A stretch of DNA of 64,000 nt from positions 15,280-79,279 of the forward strand of contig DATNDG010000098.1 in NCBI GenBank assembly GCA_035553515.1. Reading direction: 5' to 3'. The stretch comes from DAHUYF01 sp035553515 (GTDB lineage Bacteria; Pseudomonadota; Alphaproteobacteria; ATCC43930; CGMCC-115725). Below the pieces are notes generated by a model. It did no database searches. It was not told the origin of the DNA and was given only the letters and a program-made list of their open reading frames with translations. Of this stretch, positions 35,695 to 51,727 are shown in pieces. Within the stretch, counting starts at the first letter, position 1, and each line of letters begins with the position of its first letter. The translations under genes and the position numbers were made by a program.

Positions 35695-36366
35695 ATGAAA
35701 CTTCTAAGGTCTTTCGCCTTCGCAGCGGTCATCTGTGCCGGATTGCCGTCCTATTCATACGCAGGTGCCTGCGGGCCAGGATGGGGCACTGGCGAGACAG
35801 TCGGGACGCTGGCGGGTGCTGCGGTGGGTGGCCTTATTGGAAACCAGTTTGGTAAGGGCTCCGGCAAGGGCGCGGCGACGGCACTTGGCGTCGTTGCGGG
35901 CGGCGTGGTCGGAAACCAAGCCGGCGCGTCTGCGGACGCATCAAACTGTCCGCCGCCTCCAGCCGCTGCACGGGGCCCGGCCTACGCCGCTCCAGTGGCA
36001 GCCACCCCGCCGGCTATCATCTATCAGGCGCCTCCACCTCCACCCGCGGCGATGGTCGTCGAACAACCTCGGCCGCGGGTCGGATTCGTCTGGATCCAGG
36101 GCTTCTGGGATTGGGACCACGGCCAGTATATGTGGCGACGTGCCCACTGGGTACATGAGCGCCCTGGGTTCGTCTATACGCCTGCCCGATGGGTGGAGGT
36201 CGGCGGCGGCTGGCGTCTGACGCCGGGCCGCTGGGAACGGCGGCGTGATCACCATCACGAGCGACGGGCCGACGATCATCGCGACGATCATCACTGGGAG
36301 GGACGGGGTGATGATCACGATGCACCCCGTTGCCCACCGGGTCTCGCCATGCAGGGGCGGTGCTAG
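35695..36366 (+). CDS. Glycine-zipper and YXWGXW-repeat secreted protein
   Basis: The 223-residue protein has a signal peptide (MKLLRSFAFAAVICAGLPSY to AYAG), a glycine-zipper 2TM region (GTLAGAAVGGLIGNQFGKG and GVVAGGVVGNQAG), a Pro-rich linker and tandem Tyr/Trp-rich repeats of YXWGXW type (GFVWIQGFWDWDHGQYMWRR; PGFVYTPARWVEVGGGWRL). A His/Asp-rich tail could bind metal. Such proteins are envelope-associated. ATG at 35695 is chosen over TTG 35689. Confidence 0.85.
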   Translation: MKLLRSFAFAAVICAGLPSYSYAGACGPGWGTGETVGTLAGAAVGGLIGNQFGKGSGKGAATALGVVAGGVVGNQAGASADASNCPPPPAAARGPAYAAPVAATPPAIIYQAPPPPPAAMVVEQPRPRVGFVWIQGFWDWDHGQYMWRRAHWVHERPGFVYTPARWVEVGGGWRLTPGRWERRRDHHHERRADDHRDDHHWEGRGDDHDAPRCPPGLAMQGRC

Positions 36367-36565
36367 CGATAACGGCTTGTTCGCGCGCGTCGTCGGGAGA
36401 GCGAGTGCTCCAGTGACGGCGGCGACAAGGTCGGGTTAGTGACAGTCTCGGAATACCTCGCCGGTGAGCGCCGGGTCCGGTTACGTCCCTTCACCGGACC
36501 CGGAGCTCCTGGTCACGACCTCAGCATCGTGCCAGGAGCGGACTCAAGTCGCCGCACCCAACGAC

Positions 36566-36585
36566 ACCTGTAAAGTTATCCAGCT
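36566..36585. promoter_or_regulatory. Candidate lux box upstream of luxI-mbtH
   Basis: ACCTGTAAAGTTATCCAGCT agrees with the Vibrio lux box ACCTGTAGGATCGTACAGGT in 13 of 20 positions and fits the general NNCT-N12-AGNN pattern exactly. It lies 57 bases before the GTG start of the AHL synthase gene. A class II-type promoter would place -10 near 36609-36614 (TAGGGT). The LuxR-family gene at 46773 is the likely binder. Confidence 0.55.
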
Positions 36586-36641
36586 TAACCGGATTCCCGT
36601 GGTCACAGTAGGGTGAGCCAACGGAATCGCGGGGACAGCCA

Positions 36642-37553
36642 GTGATCAGGATCGTCAGCCGGCAAAACGCCGGCTCTCATGTTCGTCGCCTTTATCAGAT
36701 GCACCGGCTGCGGAAGGAAGTATTCAACGATCGCCTCGGTTGGTCGGTGGTCGTCAGCGATGATCTTGAGGCCGACGAGTACGACGCGCTGGACGCGGTC
36801 TATGTCCTGTCGGAGACCGCCGGCCGTATCGTAGGCAGCGTCCGACTGCTGCCCACCCTCGGCCCTTACATGATGCGCGACACCTTCGCCGGCTTTCTGC
36901 CTGAGATCGCGGCGCCGGCGAGCGCCGGGCTTTGGGAAGCAAGCCGCTTCGGCGTTGCCAGGCGCGCGGAGCGGAGCGCGGATGGACTGGCGTGCGCGAC
37001 CTACGAGCTCTTGATCGGTGTTCTGGGCCTGGCCATCGCCAACGATGTTGACGCAATCCTCTGCGTCGTCGATGCGCGCATGGAGCGCGTACTGCGGCGG
37101 GCTGGCTGGCCCATGCGCCGGCTCTGCGACGCCCGGCCCATCGGCGGCACGATTACGCTCGCAGGACGGCTGGAAGTATCCGAGACGATGCTGCAGCGCC
37201 TGCGGCAGCGAGCGGCCGGACAGGCGGCTCGCGATGCCGGAGCCGCAAGGCCCGCGCATGAGCGGTGCGCCGGCGGCGCGGCGGAGCCGGGAAGATCACT
37301 CGATCGCAACACGCGCGGCAAGGAGAGTCCCATGAGCAATCCTTTCGACAATCAGGACGGCAGCTTTCTCGTTCTCGTCAATGACGACGGCGCGCACTCG
37401 CTCTGGCCTGCCTTCATCGCACCTCCTGCCGGATGGTCGGTAGCACTGGCGCAGAACAGCCGGGCCGTGTGTCTTCAATACGTGAGAGAGCATTGGACCG
37501 ACATGCGGCCCCGCTCGCTCGTCAGGAGCCTCGCCGACGTCGCCCAGCCCTGA
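36642..37553 (+). CDS. LuxI-family AHL synthase in frame with MbtH-like protein
   Basis: One uninterrupted 303-codon frame. Residues 1-200 are a LuxI autoinducer synthase with all usual invariant residues at near-canonical positions: R24, F28, W34, D45, D48, R68, E99 and R102. It would make an acyl-homoserine lactone from SAM and acyl-ACP. Residues 231-303 form a complete MbtH-like protein (NDDGAHSLWPAF, PAGW, EHWTDMRPRSL), the small chaperone that supports NRPS adenylation domains. A Gly/Ala/Arg-rich linker joins them with no stop codon. An ideal AAGGAG precedes an internal ATG at 37332, so the cell may make a fusion, a separate MbtH, or both. The NRPS gene follows after 28 bases. Confidence 0.9.
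   Translation: MIRIVSRQNAGSHVRRLYQMHRLRKEVFNDRLGWSVVVSDDLEADEYDALDAVYVLSETAGRIVGSVRLLPTLGPYMMRDTFAGFLPEIAAPASAGLWEASRFGVARRAERSADGLACATYELLIGVLGLAIANDVDAILCVVDARMERVLRRAGWPMRRLCDARPIGGTITLAGRLEVSETMLQRLRQRAAGQAARDAGAARPAHERCAGGAAEPGRSLDRNTRGKESPMSNPFDNQDGSFLVLVNDDGAHSLWPAFIAPPAGWSVALAQNSRAVCLQYVREHWTDMRPRSLVRSLADVAQP
37320..37334 (+). promoter_or_regulatory. Internal ribosome binding site and start for MbtH-like protein
   Basis: AAGGAG at 37320-37325 stands six bases before ATG 37332, which begins the MSNPFDNQDGSF N-terminus typical of free MbtH proteins. This is the strongest ribosome binding site in the locus and suggests that MbtH is translated separately even though the upstream frame is open. 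Confidence 0.7.
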
Positions 37554-37581
37554 GCCAATCGCGAGCGGGATCAAGTCACCG

Positions 37582-45168
<7,587 letters not shown>

Positions 45169-45200
45169 CCGGCGCCGCGCCATCAAGAAGGTCTGTGCGA

Positions 45201-46544
45201 ATGTCGCGTCTCATCTTCGCTGCCACTGCTGTCCCGGGACACGTCCTGCCGCTTCTCGCCGCCGCCCGCCACCTCGTCGCGCGCGGCCATGAGGCGGCCT
45301 TTCTCACCGGCAGCGTCTTTCGCAGTCCCGTAGAAGCGGCCGGCGCGCGCTTCGTACCCCTTGCCCGCGAGATCGATCTCGACTACCGGCGGCTTGACGA
45401 GCATTTCCCCGAGCGCCGGACGGTCGACACCGGCATGCCGCAAGTGGCCTTCGCGCTGGACCATCTCTTCGCCGATGCGCTGCCGCTGCAGCATGCCGGC
45501 CTCCGTGCGCTGCTGCGCGATTTTCCGGCCGACGCGGTCATTCTCGACAGCATGTTCTGCGGCGCTCTGCCGCTGCTGCTCGGCCCGCGCAGGGCGCGGC
45601 CGCCGATAATCGCGCTGGGCATATCGCCTTTGGCGTTGTCGAGCGTCGATACGGCGCCGTTCGGCACGGCGCTGCCGCCGCCGGCAACACCCGAGCAGCG
45701 CATGCGCAATGCGGCACTCAACCGCCATGTGCAGCAAACCGTCTTCGCCGGTCCGCAGCGCCACTTTAACGAGGTCCTCGCCGGCATCGGCGCTCCGCCG
45801 CTGCCGCGTTTCCTGTTCGACAGCATGATCACGCTCCCTGACCTTTTTCTGCAACCGGCCACTCCGGCGTTCGAATATCCGCGACGCGACCTGCCGCCGA
45901 CGATCCGCTTCATCGGCCCGATCGTGCTGCCGAGCCCGGAGATTGCGCTGCCGCCGTGGTGGGGTGAACTCGACGCGGAGCGTCCGCTCGTCGTCGTCAC
46001 TCAGGGTACGGTCCAGAACGCCGATTTCGGCCAGCTGGTCGGTCCGACGCTGACCGCGCTTGCCGAGGAACCGGCGACCGTCATCGCGACAACGGGCGGC
46101 GCGCCGGTAGAGACCATCCCGGTGCCGCTGCCGGCGAACGCGCGGGCCGCAAGCTTCCTGCCCTTCGACCGGCTCTTGCCGAAGGCGCGGGCACTGGTGA
46201 CGAATGGCGGATATGGCGCCGTCACGCAGGCGCTGAGCCTGGGAGTGCCGCTGGTCGTCGCCGGCGATTCCGAGGAAAAGCCGGAGGTCGCCGCCCGCGT
46301 CGCCTGGACCGGCGCCGGCATCGATCTGCGCGCCGGGCGCCCCACGGTTCCGCAACTGCGCGAGGCGGTCCGCGCGGTTCTGGCGCGACCGCAATACCGC
46401 CGGCGCGCCAGCGCCATCCGCGACGATTTCAATCGGCACGACGCGCTCGCCGGCATTGCGACGCTGGTCGAAGCGGTTGTCGCCGGCGCGGCCGAGCGGC
46501 AACCCGACTCTGCGGGACCTCTGCTGACCGAGCGGATGCTCTGA
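45201..46544 (+). CDS. GT1-family glycosyltransferase
   Basis: The 447-residue protein resembles UGT/rhamnosyltransferase-type GT-B enzymes: LIFAATAVPGHVLPLLAAARHLVARGHE at the N-terminus and, in the donor-binding C-terminal half, VVVTQGTVQNADFGQLV, FLPFDRLLPKARALVTNGGYGAVTQALSLGVPLVVAGDSEEKPEVAARVAWTGAGI (seen in parts). Such enzymes glycosylate small molecules and natural products. It begins 32 bases after the NRPS stop and is very likely co-transcribed, so the peptide product may be glycosylated. ATG 45201 is preferred over GTG 45195 by ribosome binding site spacing. Confidence 0.9.
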   Translation: MSRLIFAATAVPGHVLPLLAAARHLVARGHEAAFLTGSVFRSPVEAAGARFVPLAREIDLDYRRLDEHFPERRTVDTGMPQVAFALDHLFADALPLQHAGLRALLRDFPADAVILDSMFCGALPLLLGPRRARPPIIALGISPLALSSVDTAPFGTALPPPATPEQRMRNAALNRHVQQTVFAGPQRHFNEVLAGIGAPPLPRFLFDSMITLPDLFLQPATPAFEYPRRDLPPTIRFIGPIVLPSPEIALPPWWGELDAERPLVVVTQGTVQNADFGQLVGPTLTALAEEPATVIATTGGAPVETIPVPLPANARAASFLPFDRLLPKARALVTNGGYGAVTQALSLGVPLVVAGDSEEKPEVAARVAWTGAGIDLRAGRPTVPQLREAVRAVLARPQYRRRASAIRDDFNRHDALAGIATLVEAVVAGAAERQPDSAGPLLTERML

Positions 46545-46550
46545 TCGCAA

Positions 46551-46565
46551 GGCGCCGCTGGCGCC
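46551..46565. terminator. Possible hairpin after glycosyltransferase
   Basis: GGCGCC-GCT-GGCGCC can form a six-base-pair hairpin seven bases after the stop codon. No T-run follows, so it is a weak terminator candidate at best. Confidence 0.25.
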
Positions 46566-46658
46566 GCTCTTCATACCATCGTCGGCCGTGCAACGCAGCG
46601 CGCATGGCGCACGCGTCGCGACGAAACCCGCGGCTTCATCATCGCCGCCGCATCACGA

Positions 46659-46675
46659 AGGACAGGACGTGTCCT
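46659..46675. promoter_or_regulatory. Inverted repeat upstream of luxR
   Basis: AGGACA-GGACG-TGTCCT is an interrupted perfect palindrome about 100 bases before the LuxR-family gene. It does not fit the lux-box pattern of the site at 36566, so another regulator or a variant LuxR site is possible. Confidence 0.35.
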
Positions 46676-46772
46676 CACCGTTGTCATATCCGCAGCGCGC
46701 GAATGACGATATCCTCGCGACAGCGCCGGCGCGAAGCCGAACGACGCCCACCGACAACGCGCGAGGAGAGGG

Positions 46773-47519
46773 ATGCAGACTGCGTTTCAACGCTTCATGA
46801 CTGAATTGCCCGACTGTCAGGATCTACCTGCCGTCAAGGAGCTTCTGCGACGAACGCTGGGCAATTACGGGTTCGACACCTTCGCCTATCTGACCTTCAC
46901 GCCCGGCCATACCATGGACAACGCCGTCCCTCTCACCACTTATCCCGAGGCATGGACGCAACGTTACTGCCGGAACCGCTATGATCATCTCGACCCGGTC
47001 CTCGCGCGGTCGGTGAAGACGACGCTTCCTTTCAGCTGGTCGACGCATGATGACGATGACACGCTGACACGCCAGCAGCGCCGCTTCTTCCGCGAGGCGG
47101 ACGCGCACGGCATCCGGCACGGCTTTACGATTCCAATTCACGACCGGCGCAACAAGGCGGCTACCTTGACGGTTGCTACCGGCGGCCCGCGGCCAAAATT
47201 CGAAGCGCGCGTTGACTCCTTCCGGCACGAGCTGCATTTGATTGCCCTCTATGTGCACGCACGCATCCGCCGCGCCTTGTTGCCAGGCGAGCAGCGCGCG
47301 CGCCCGTTGCTGACCGAACGCGAGATTGCGTGCATCCAGTGGGTAGCCTGGGGGAAAAGCGCTGCCAATATCGCGGAGATCCTGAGGATCAGACCACGGA
47401 CGGTGTTCTTTCACATTGAAAACGCCAAGCGCAAATTTGGCGTAGCGACGCTGCCGCAGGTCGTCGCGAAAGCGATTACGCAGGATATCGTCTGCGCCGA
47501 CCATGGCGGACCCGGGTGA
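46773..47519 (+). CDS. LuxR-family quorum-sensing transcriptional regulator
   Basis: The 248-residue protein has an autoinducer-binding domain and a C-terminal GerE-type HTH. The lactone-contact residues are present in WTQRYCRNRYDHLDPVLARS and LPFSW (W, Y, D-P, W) and the conserved Gly in GIRHGFTIPI. The HTH reads LTEREIACIQWVAWGKSAANIAEILRIRPRTVFFHI (seen in parts). It would bind the AHL made by the LuxI part at 36642 and regulate the locus. GGAGAGGG precedes ATG 46773. It is 228 bases downstream of the glycosyltransferase and probably has its own promoter. Confidence 0.93.
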   Translation: MQTAFQRFMTELPDCQDLPAVKELLRRTLGNYGFDTFAYLTFTPGHTMDNAVPLTTYPEAWTQRYCRNRYDHLDPVLARSVKTTLPFSWSTHDDDDTLTRQQRRFFREADAHGIRHGFTIPIHDRRNKAATLTVATGGPRPKFEARVDSFRHELHLIALYVHARIRRALLPGEQRARPLLTEREIACIQWVAWGKSAANIAEILRIRPRTVFFHIENAKRKFGVATLPQVVAKAITQDIVCADHGGPG

Positions 47520-47541
47520 GGGGGCGGGGTGCTTTGGCCGT

Positions 47542-48519
47542 TCAGCAGACCGACCCGGTGGTCAGGCGTCGCCGCGTGCGCTCTTCGAGAATACTGAGCG
47601 GCGCCGCGGCCGGGTCATGCATGGCCCCGACTGGAAGATAGAAGGTTTGCTCTAGCACATGCTGTCCCGCGATCGCGGCATGCGGCACGAGATCGGTAAA
47701 GAGGGTCCAGGCCGATCCGGCCGGAAACCGCAGCTCGGCGAGAATCCCTTCGCGCTGATACGTGTTGTCGGCCTTCGCGCGATCGTGGAGCGACAGCATC
47801 AGCCAGTCATAATCCGTCCGCCAGCCCTTGGTGACGCCGAGCATGGCGAGCGTAGCGGAGAAGCCGGGCACAGGGTGGGACCATCGCGGCAGGAACCGGG
47901 CGACATACTCGCTGAAATCGCCGCCGACGCGCCAGACGCGCGGCAGGCCATCGGGATTAACATTGGCGAACAGCCGGAGAATGCGCCTTCCCTGCAGGGG
48001 CTGCGACGGGAAAGCGTCGATATGCAGACGGCTGTCGTCCTTGTGCGAGGAGATGTTGCGGCCATCGATGGCCCCCGGGCGCAGGCTGGCGCGCCCGATC
48101 TCGAGGCGCGGCGCGTAATCCGGAAAAAGGTCCTCGATCAGCGCACGCGCGGCTTCGCCGAAGCGCCTGAGCAGTGCCGCCAGCTCCTCGCGATCGGCCC
48201 CGGTCAGGCTTGTGCCATGAACGCGGGAGTTGCGCGGGTCGAAGCTGACGTTCTTGCGCTTGCCGTCGGAAACGCGCGGATCGAGGAAGCGCCGCTCGCG
48301 TGCCGTCAGCTCGAAGCCGAGATGAGGCAGGAAAACAATCTTGCCGGCTTCGAGGGCCTGAAGCGCCTGCTCGCGCTCGACGGGCGAAGCGGGGCCCTGC
48401 CAACGGCGGAGATCGATCGTCTGCAGGGGCGCCGGGCCGGGACGGCGCATCGCGACGCCCGCGACCGCAAGGGGCGCGACCAAAGTGCGTTCCGTCGGCT
48501 GATGCAGATCGGTCGGCAT
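47542..48519 (-). CDS. Kdo-hydroxylase-family 2OG-Fe(II) dioxygenase
   Basis: The 325-residue protein matches the KdoO (Kdo 3-hydroxylase) family: SHKDDSRLHIDAFPSQPLQGRRILRLFANVNP with the iron-binding His-x-Asp, PRVWRVGGDFSEYVARFLPR, and the distal iron His in LVPHAAIAGQHVLEQTF. In Burkholderia and Yersinia such enzymes hydroxylate Kdo in the LPS inner core. It converges tail to tail on luxR. ATG at 48519 is chosen, and GTG 48546 is also in frame; neither has a strong ribosome binding site. Confidence 0.88.
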   Translation of the reverse strand: MPTDLHQPTERTLVAPLAVAGVAMRRPGPAPLQTIDLRRWQGPASPVEREQALQALEAGKIVFLPHLGFELTARERRFLDPRVSDGKRKNVSFDPRNSRVHGTSLTGADREELAALLRRFGEAARALIEDLFPDYAPRLEIGRASLRPGAIDGRNISSHKDDSRLHIDAFPSQPLQGRRILRLFANVNPDGLPRVWRVGGDFSEYVARFLPRWSHPVPGFSATLAMLGVTKGWRTDYDWLMLSLHDRAKADNTYQREGILAELRFPAGSAWTLFTDLVPHAAIAGQHVLEQTFYLPVGAMHDPAAAPLSILEERTRRRLTTGSVC

Positions 48520-48826
48520 ATCGCACCGCGCGATCGGCGAGATCACGCTTCGATACTAGTTGGTGCCGGCGACGCTCTCAAGTTTTCAGTGTGTGACTGA
48601 GACGGGAAGGAGGCGGCCGCGACGGCCCGCCTTGGCGAGGTCCATGCGGTGGGTCGGCCGAGCACCCTTTATCAGGCGTCCAAAGTACCGCAGCCAAAAT
48701 GCCGGCCTCTCGCGCACAGTGGAAAGGCCGGCGATGCACATATGCTTCTCGGAGAATCTAGACGGTTGAGCCAGCCGATTTCAGCGATTCTCCGGATACA
48801 TCGCTACATCCCAGCATCTAACGTCG
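48520..48826. promoter_or_regulatory. Divergent intergenic region with inverted repeat
   Basis: This 307-base region separates the Kdo-hydroxylase-like gene from the radical SAM gene. CGGAGAATC (48750-48758) and GATTCTCCG (48786-48794) are perfect reverse complements 27 bases apart and could form a hairpin or operator about 35 bases before the radical SAM start. No gene is supported here. Confidence 0.4.
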
Positions 48827-50065
48827 ATGGCGTTGGTGGTTATCGGGAAGCCGGGCAACGGAGGTGCGTTTGTGGCGCCATCCAACGCGATCGCTGGTTG
48901 GGCCAAGGCAACGCCTGCACAGCCAAGGGACGGGACCGATCGCAACCCGCCGCACGCGGTGCGCGCTGCCGCCGCTCCGAAACTCCCGTTGTGGCGGTTA
49001 GCGCTAAAGGCGCTGCTCGATGGCGGTCCTGGGACCTGCCATTTCGCAATCACCAGCATCTGCAACGCGCGATGCGGCTTTTGCAGTTTCGCGATCGATC
49101 AACTCCCAAGGGAGGCGCAGCATTCGGTAAGCCTTGATGATGCGAAGGTTGCGCTCGACATCCTCGCCCGCAACAACATCCGCTTCATCCACCTCACCGG
49201 CGGCGAGCCGCTGATACATCGTGACCTCGATTCCATCGTCCGTCATTCGCGGCGGGCGGGGATGTCTTCGGTGCTGATCACCAATGGGTGGCTTTTGACC
49301 GCTGAGCGGGTCGATCGCCTCGCCGAAGCAGGCCTTACCTCTCTCGTCATCTCCATCGACGCGCCGTCGGCAACAGTTCACGATCGAAATCGTGGCCTAG
49401 AGGGCTTATCAGAGCGAATCTCCAAGGCAAACCGATGGTGTCGACTGCGAGGCTTGCCGACAACCGCGTCGGTGACGATGAGCCACCTTATCGGCGACTA
49501 CTCCCAATTGCCGAAGTTCCTCCGTTCAATGGGTTTCGAAGCCGTGACGTTCTCCTATCCGCTATCGACGCTGCGGTCGTCCTATTTGAGCTATCGCGAC
49601 TCCGAACTCGTCGCCTACAGCCCCGAGGAGCTGGAAGCCGCATTCGAAGCCGTCAAGGTGCTGAAAAAAAGCTTTCCCGTCCTTAATCCTGCCGCTTCGC
49701 TTGAAGATATGCAGAGGCATGTGCGCGGCCAACCGGAGCGATTTGGCTGTCTCGCCGGGTACAAGTTCTTCTATCTCGACTGGCACCTCGATCTCTACCG
49801 CTGCCATAACTGGGATCGCCCCTTGTGCCATATCTTCGAATTCGACCTGACCAAGCGCGTGCATGACGGGTGCACCGCCTGCATGATCGATTGCTACCGC
49901 GATGACAGCGTGATGCAGCACGTCGCGGTCGCAATCAGCGACGGGCTGGCTGCCGCAAAGAAAGGACAATTCGGTGAGGCATGGCGTCGCTGGAGCGACC
50001 GCCGGAATTTCATTTCACTTAAGGCAGTGTTGGACGAGGCGCCCGTCTGGCGTAAGCGTGTTTGA
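48827..50065 (+). CDS. Radical SAM protein with C-terminal cysteine cluster
   Basis: The 412-residue protein has the radical SAM cluster motif C79-x3-C83-x2-C86 (SICNARCGFCSF), followed by FIHLTGGEPLIHRDL and LITNGWLL, as in the HpnH/SPASM-like branch. A C-terminal cysteine group (GCLAGYKFFYLDWHLDLYRCHN and DGCTACMIDCYRDD) could hold an auxiliary Fe-S cluster. The substrate is unknown; the adjacent acyltransferase and Kdo hydroxylase suggest an envelope lipid or core sugar. The first 55 residues are low-complexity, so the true start may be later. Confidence 0.9.
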   Translation: MALVVIGKPGNGGAFVAPSNAIAGWAKATPAQPRDGTDRNPPHAVRAAAAPKLPLWRLALKALLDGGPGTCHFAITSICNARCGFCSFAIDQLPREAQHSVSLDDAKVALDILARNNIRFIHLTGGEPLIHRDLDSIVRHSRRAGMSSVLITNGWLLTAERVDRLAEAGLTSLVISIDAPSATVHDRNRGLEGLSERISKANRWCRLRGLPTTASVTMSHLIGDYSQLPKFLRSMGFEAVTFSYPLSTLRSSYLSYRDSELVAYSPEELEAAFEAVKVLKKSFPVLNPAASLEDMQRHVRGQPERFGCLAGYKFFYLDWHLDLYRCHNWDRPLCHIFEFDLTKRVHDGCTACMIDCYRDDSVMQHVAVAISDGLAAAKKGQFGEAWRRWSDRRNFISLKAVLDEAPVWRKRV

Positions 50066-50223
50066 GGAACGGGCGTCTCCCGTGCAAGGCTCCCCTCGAA
50101 GCGATGCCGTAGCGCCGCCTGGCAGGCAATACACGATATCCCGGCCTTGAAAATGTCGCTATACAGCGGCTGAGGGGCCCGCCGCCGCGCCCCCGCCTGG
50201 TTAAGGACCGCCTCGGAGTTCAC

Positions 50224-51159
50224 GTGAATCCCACGTCGCCGGTTGGCCGCCGCCGCTTCGAAGCCGTTCGTGGCGCGTGGCGCCAAGCTTACCAGGTGTC
50301 GGAGGCCGCGGTGGTTGCGGCCGTGATCGCGGTATTCGGCTGCCTGCCGGTCGACTGGGCCTCGGCGCTCGGCGCCTCTATCGGGCGAACTATCGGGCCG
50401 AGGCTCGGGGCATCACGTCGCGCTCTTCAAAACCTCAGGCGCGCCATGCCGGAAAATTCCGACGCCGAGAACCGCCGCATCATTCGCGCCATGTGGGACA
50501 ACCTCGGCCGAGCCGTTGCCGAGTATCCGCATTTGGCTCAGATCTGTGCCCCGGGCTCCGGCCGCGTCGAGATCGTCAACGGAGAGGCGGTCACGCGAAT
50601 ACTGACGGGCGATCAACCGGCAATCCTGTTCGGCGGCCACTTTGCCAATTGGGAGGTCGGTCCATCGATGATCCACCGGCTGATGGGATCGTCCCTGCTT
50701 TCCGTATATCGGGCGGCAAATAACCCCTGGGTGGACCGCCTTCTGCGACGCCGAATGGTTTCGCGCCGCGCCGTTGCGAAGGGCGCTGAGGGCGGGCGCG
50801 ATCTGCTTCGTCATCTTCGGCAAGGCGGTCATGTCGCCATGCTCGTCGACCAAAAGCAGAATGACGGCATCGCCGTCCGCTTCTTCGGGCAGGACGCAAT
50901 GACGGCACCGGCCATCGCTCGGCTAGGCCAGCGTTTCCGTTGTCCGATCGTGCCAGTCCGGGTAGAGCGCCTGGGCGGCGCTCGTTTCCGCTTCACCGTA
51001 ACGCCGGAGATCGCGGTACTCGACACCGGCGATGCGACGGCCGACGTGCTTGCGACGATGACAAGGGTCAATGCGATCATCGAAGAATGGGTCCGCCTGC
51101 GGCCCGAGCAGTGGCTATGGCTTCATCGCCGCTGGCCGAACGGGGCGGCTGATCTGTAG
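50224..51159 (+). CDS. LpxL/HtrB-type lysophospholipid acyltransferase
   Basis: The 311-residue protein has one N-terminal hydrophobic helix (VVAAVIAVFGCLPVDWASALG) and the HtrB family catalytic pair H139-x4-E144 in FGGHFANWEVGPS. VDQKQNDGIAVRFFG and LRPEQWLWLHRRW are further family segments. Such enzymes transfer an acyl chain to a lipid A precursor or related lipid at the inner membrane. Start is GTG 50224. It lies 158 bases after the radical SAM gene on the same strand. Confidence 0.92.
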   Translation: MNPTSPVGRRRFEAVRGAWRQAYQVSEAAVVAAVIAVFGCLPVDWASALGASIGRTIGPRLGASRRALQNLRRAMPENSDAENRRIIRAMWDNLGRAVAEYPHLAQICAPGSGRVEIVNGEAVTRILTGDQPAILFGGHFANWEVGPSMIHRLMGSSLLSVYRAANNPWVDRLLRRRMVSRRAVAKGAEGGRDLLRHLRQGGHVAMLVDQKQNDGIAVRFFGQDAMTAPAIARLGQRFRCPIVPVRVERLGGARFRFTVTPEIAVLDTGDATADVLATMTRVNAIIEEWVRLRPEQWLWLHRRWPNGAADL

Positions 51160-51339
51160 CTTCGCCGGCGCGAGAGTCTGCTTATGGCACGATTCCGGCC
51201 TCCGGGTTTCCGGTGGGTCCGGAGACCGTACTCGTCTAGAAGCCGACGTCAGCGCACCTCGACCGCCGGTCTGCCAAGTTCGGCGCTCCCTCCGGCCTCC
51301 GGTGAGGCTTGGCCGACTCTCAGGATGGAATCTATCAGG

Positions 51340-51528
51340 TCATTGGCCCGCGGGCTTGGCAGATTGGTTGTTGCCCGGTGTGGCAGACTGAGCGCCTCCG
51401 GTGACTGCCTTCCCGGTAGCGGAGATATCCTGTCCGAGCCCAGCCGTCGTGTGGCAGCCGCCGATCAGCGGTGCCAGCAGAAACAGGCAGAGGCCACTGA
51501 CGAGCAGCCAACAGCGACCGAACCCCAT
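51340..51528 (-). CDS. Entericidin-like lipoprotein
   Basis: The 62-residue product has a signal peptide and lipobox (FLLAPLIGGCHTT) followed by AGLGQDISATGKAVTGGA, the hallmark of entericidin A/B-type lipoproteins. GGAGGAG five bases before ATG 51528 decides the start over ATG 51540. These are small envelope lipoproteins linked to stress or toxin/antidote function. Confidence 0.85.
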   Translation of the reverse strand: MGFGRCWLLVSGLCLFLLAPLIGGCHTTAGLGQDISATGKAVTGGAQSATPGNNQSAKPAGQ

Positions 51529-51727
51529 AGTCTCCTCCATCCGCGCACTTGTGAAGACGGGTAATCCTGCCCTTCATGGGAGCGCCGGGGTATCCGTGGG
51601 ATTACTGATCTCCTGCGGATCATTCGCCGTGCGACGGCTCGCGGGAGCCTCTGCCGCTTCTTGATCTCCGCCCATTTGGCGCAGCGCTGCTGATGGCCGG
51701 GCGCCCGACGCCCGGCAACCGAGGTCG

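Noticed and set aside
46551..46565. Rho-independent terminator after the glycosyltransferase
   Set aside because: The hairpin is short and lacks a T-run; it is listed only as a weak candidate.
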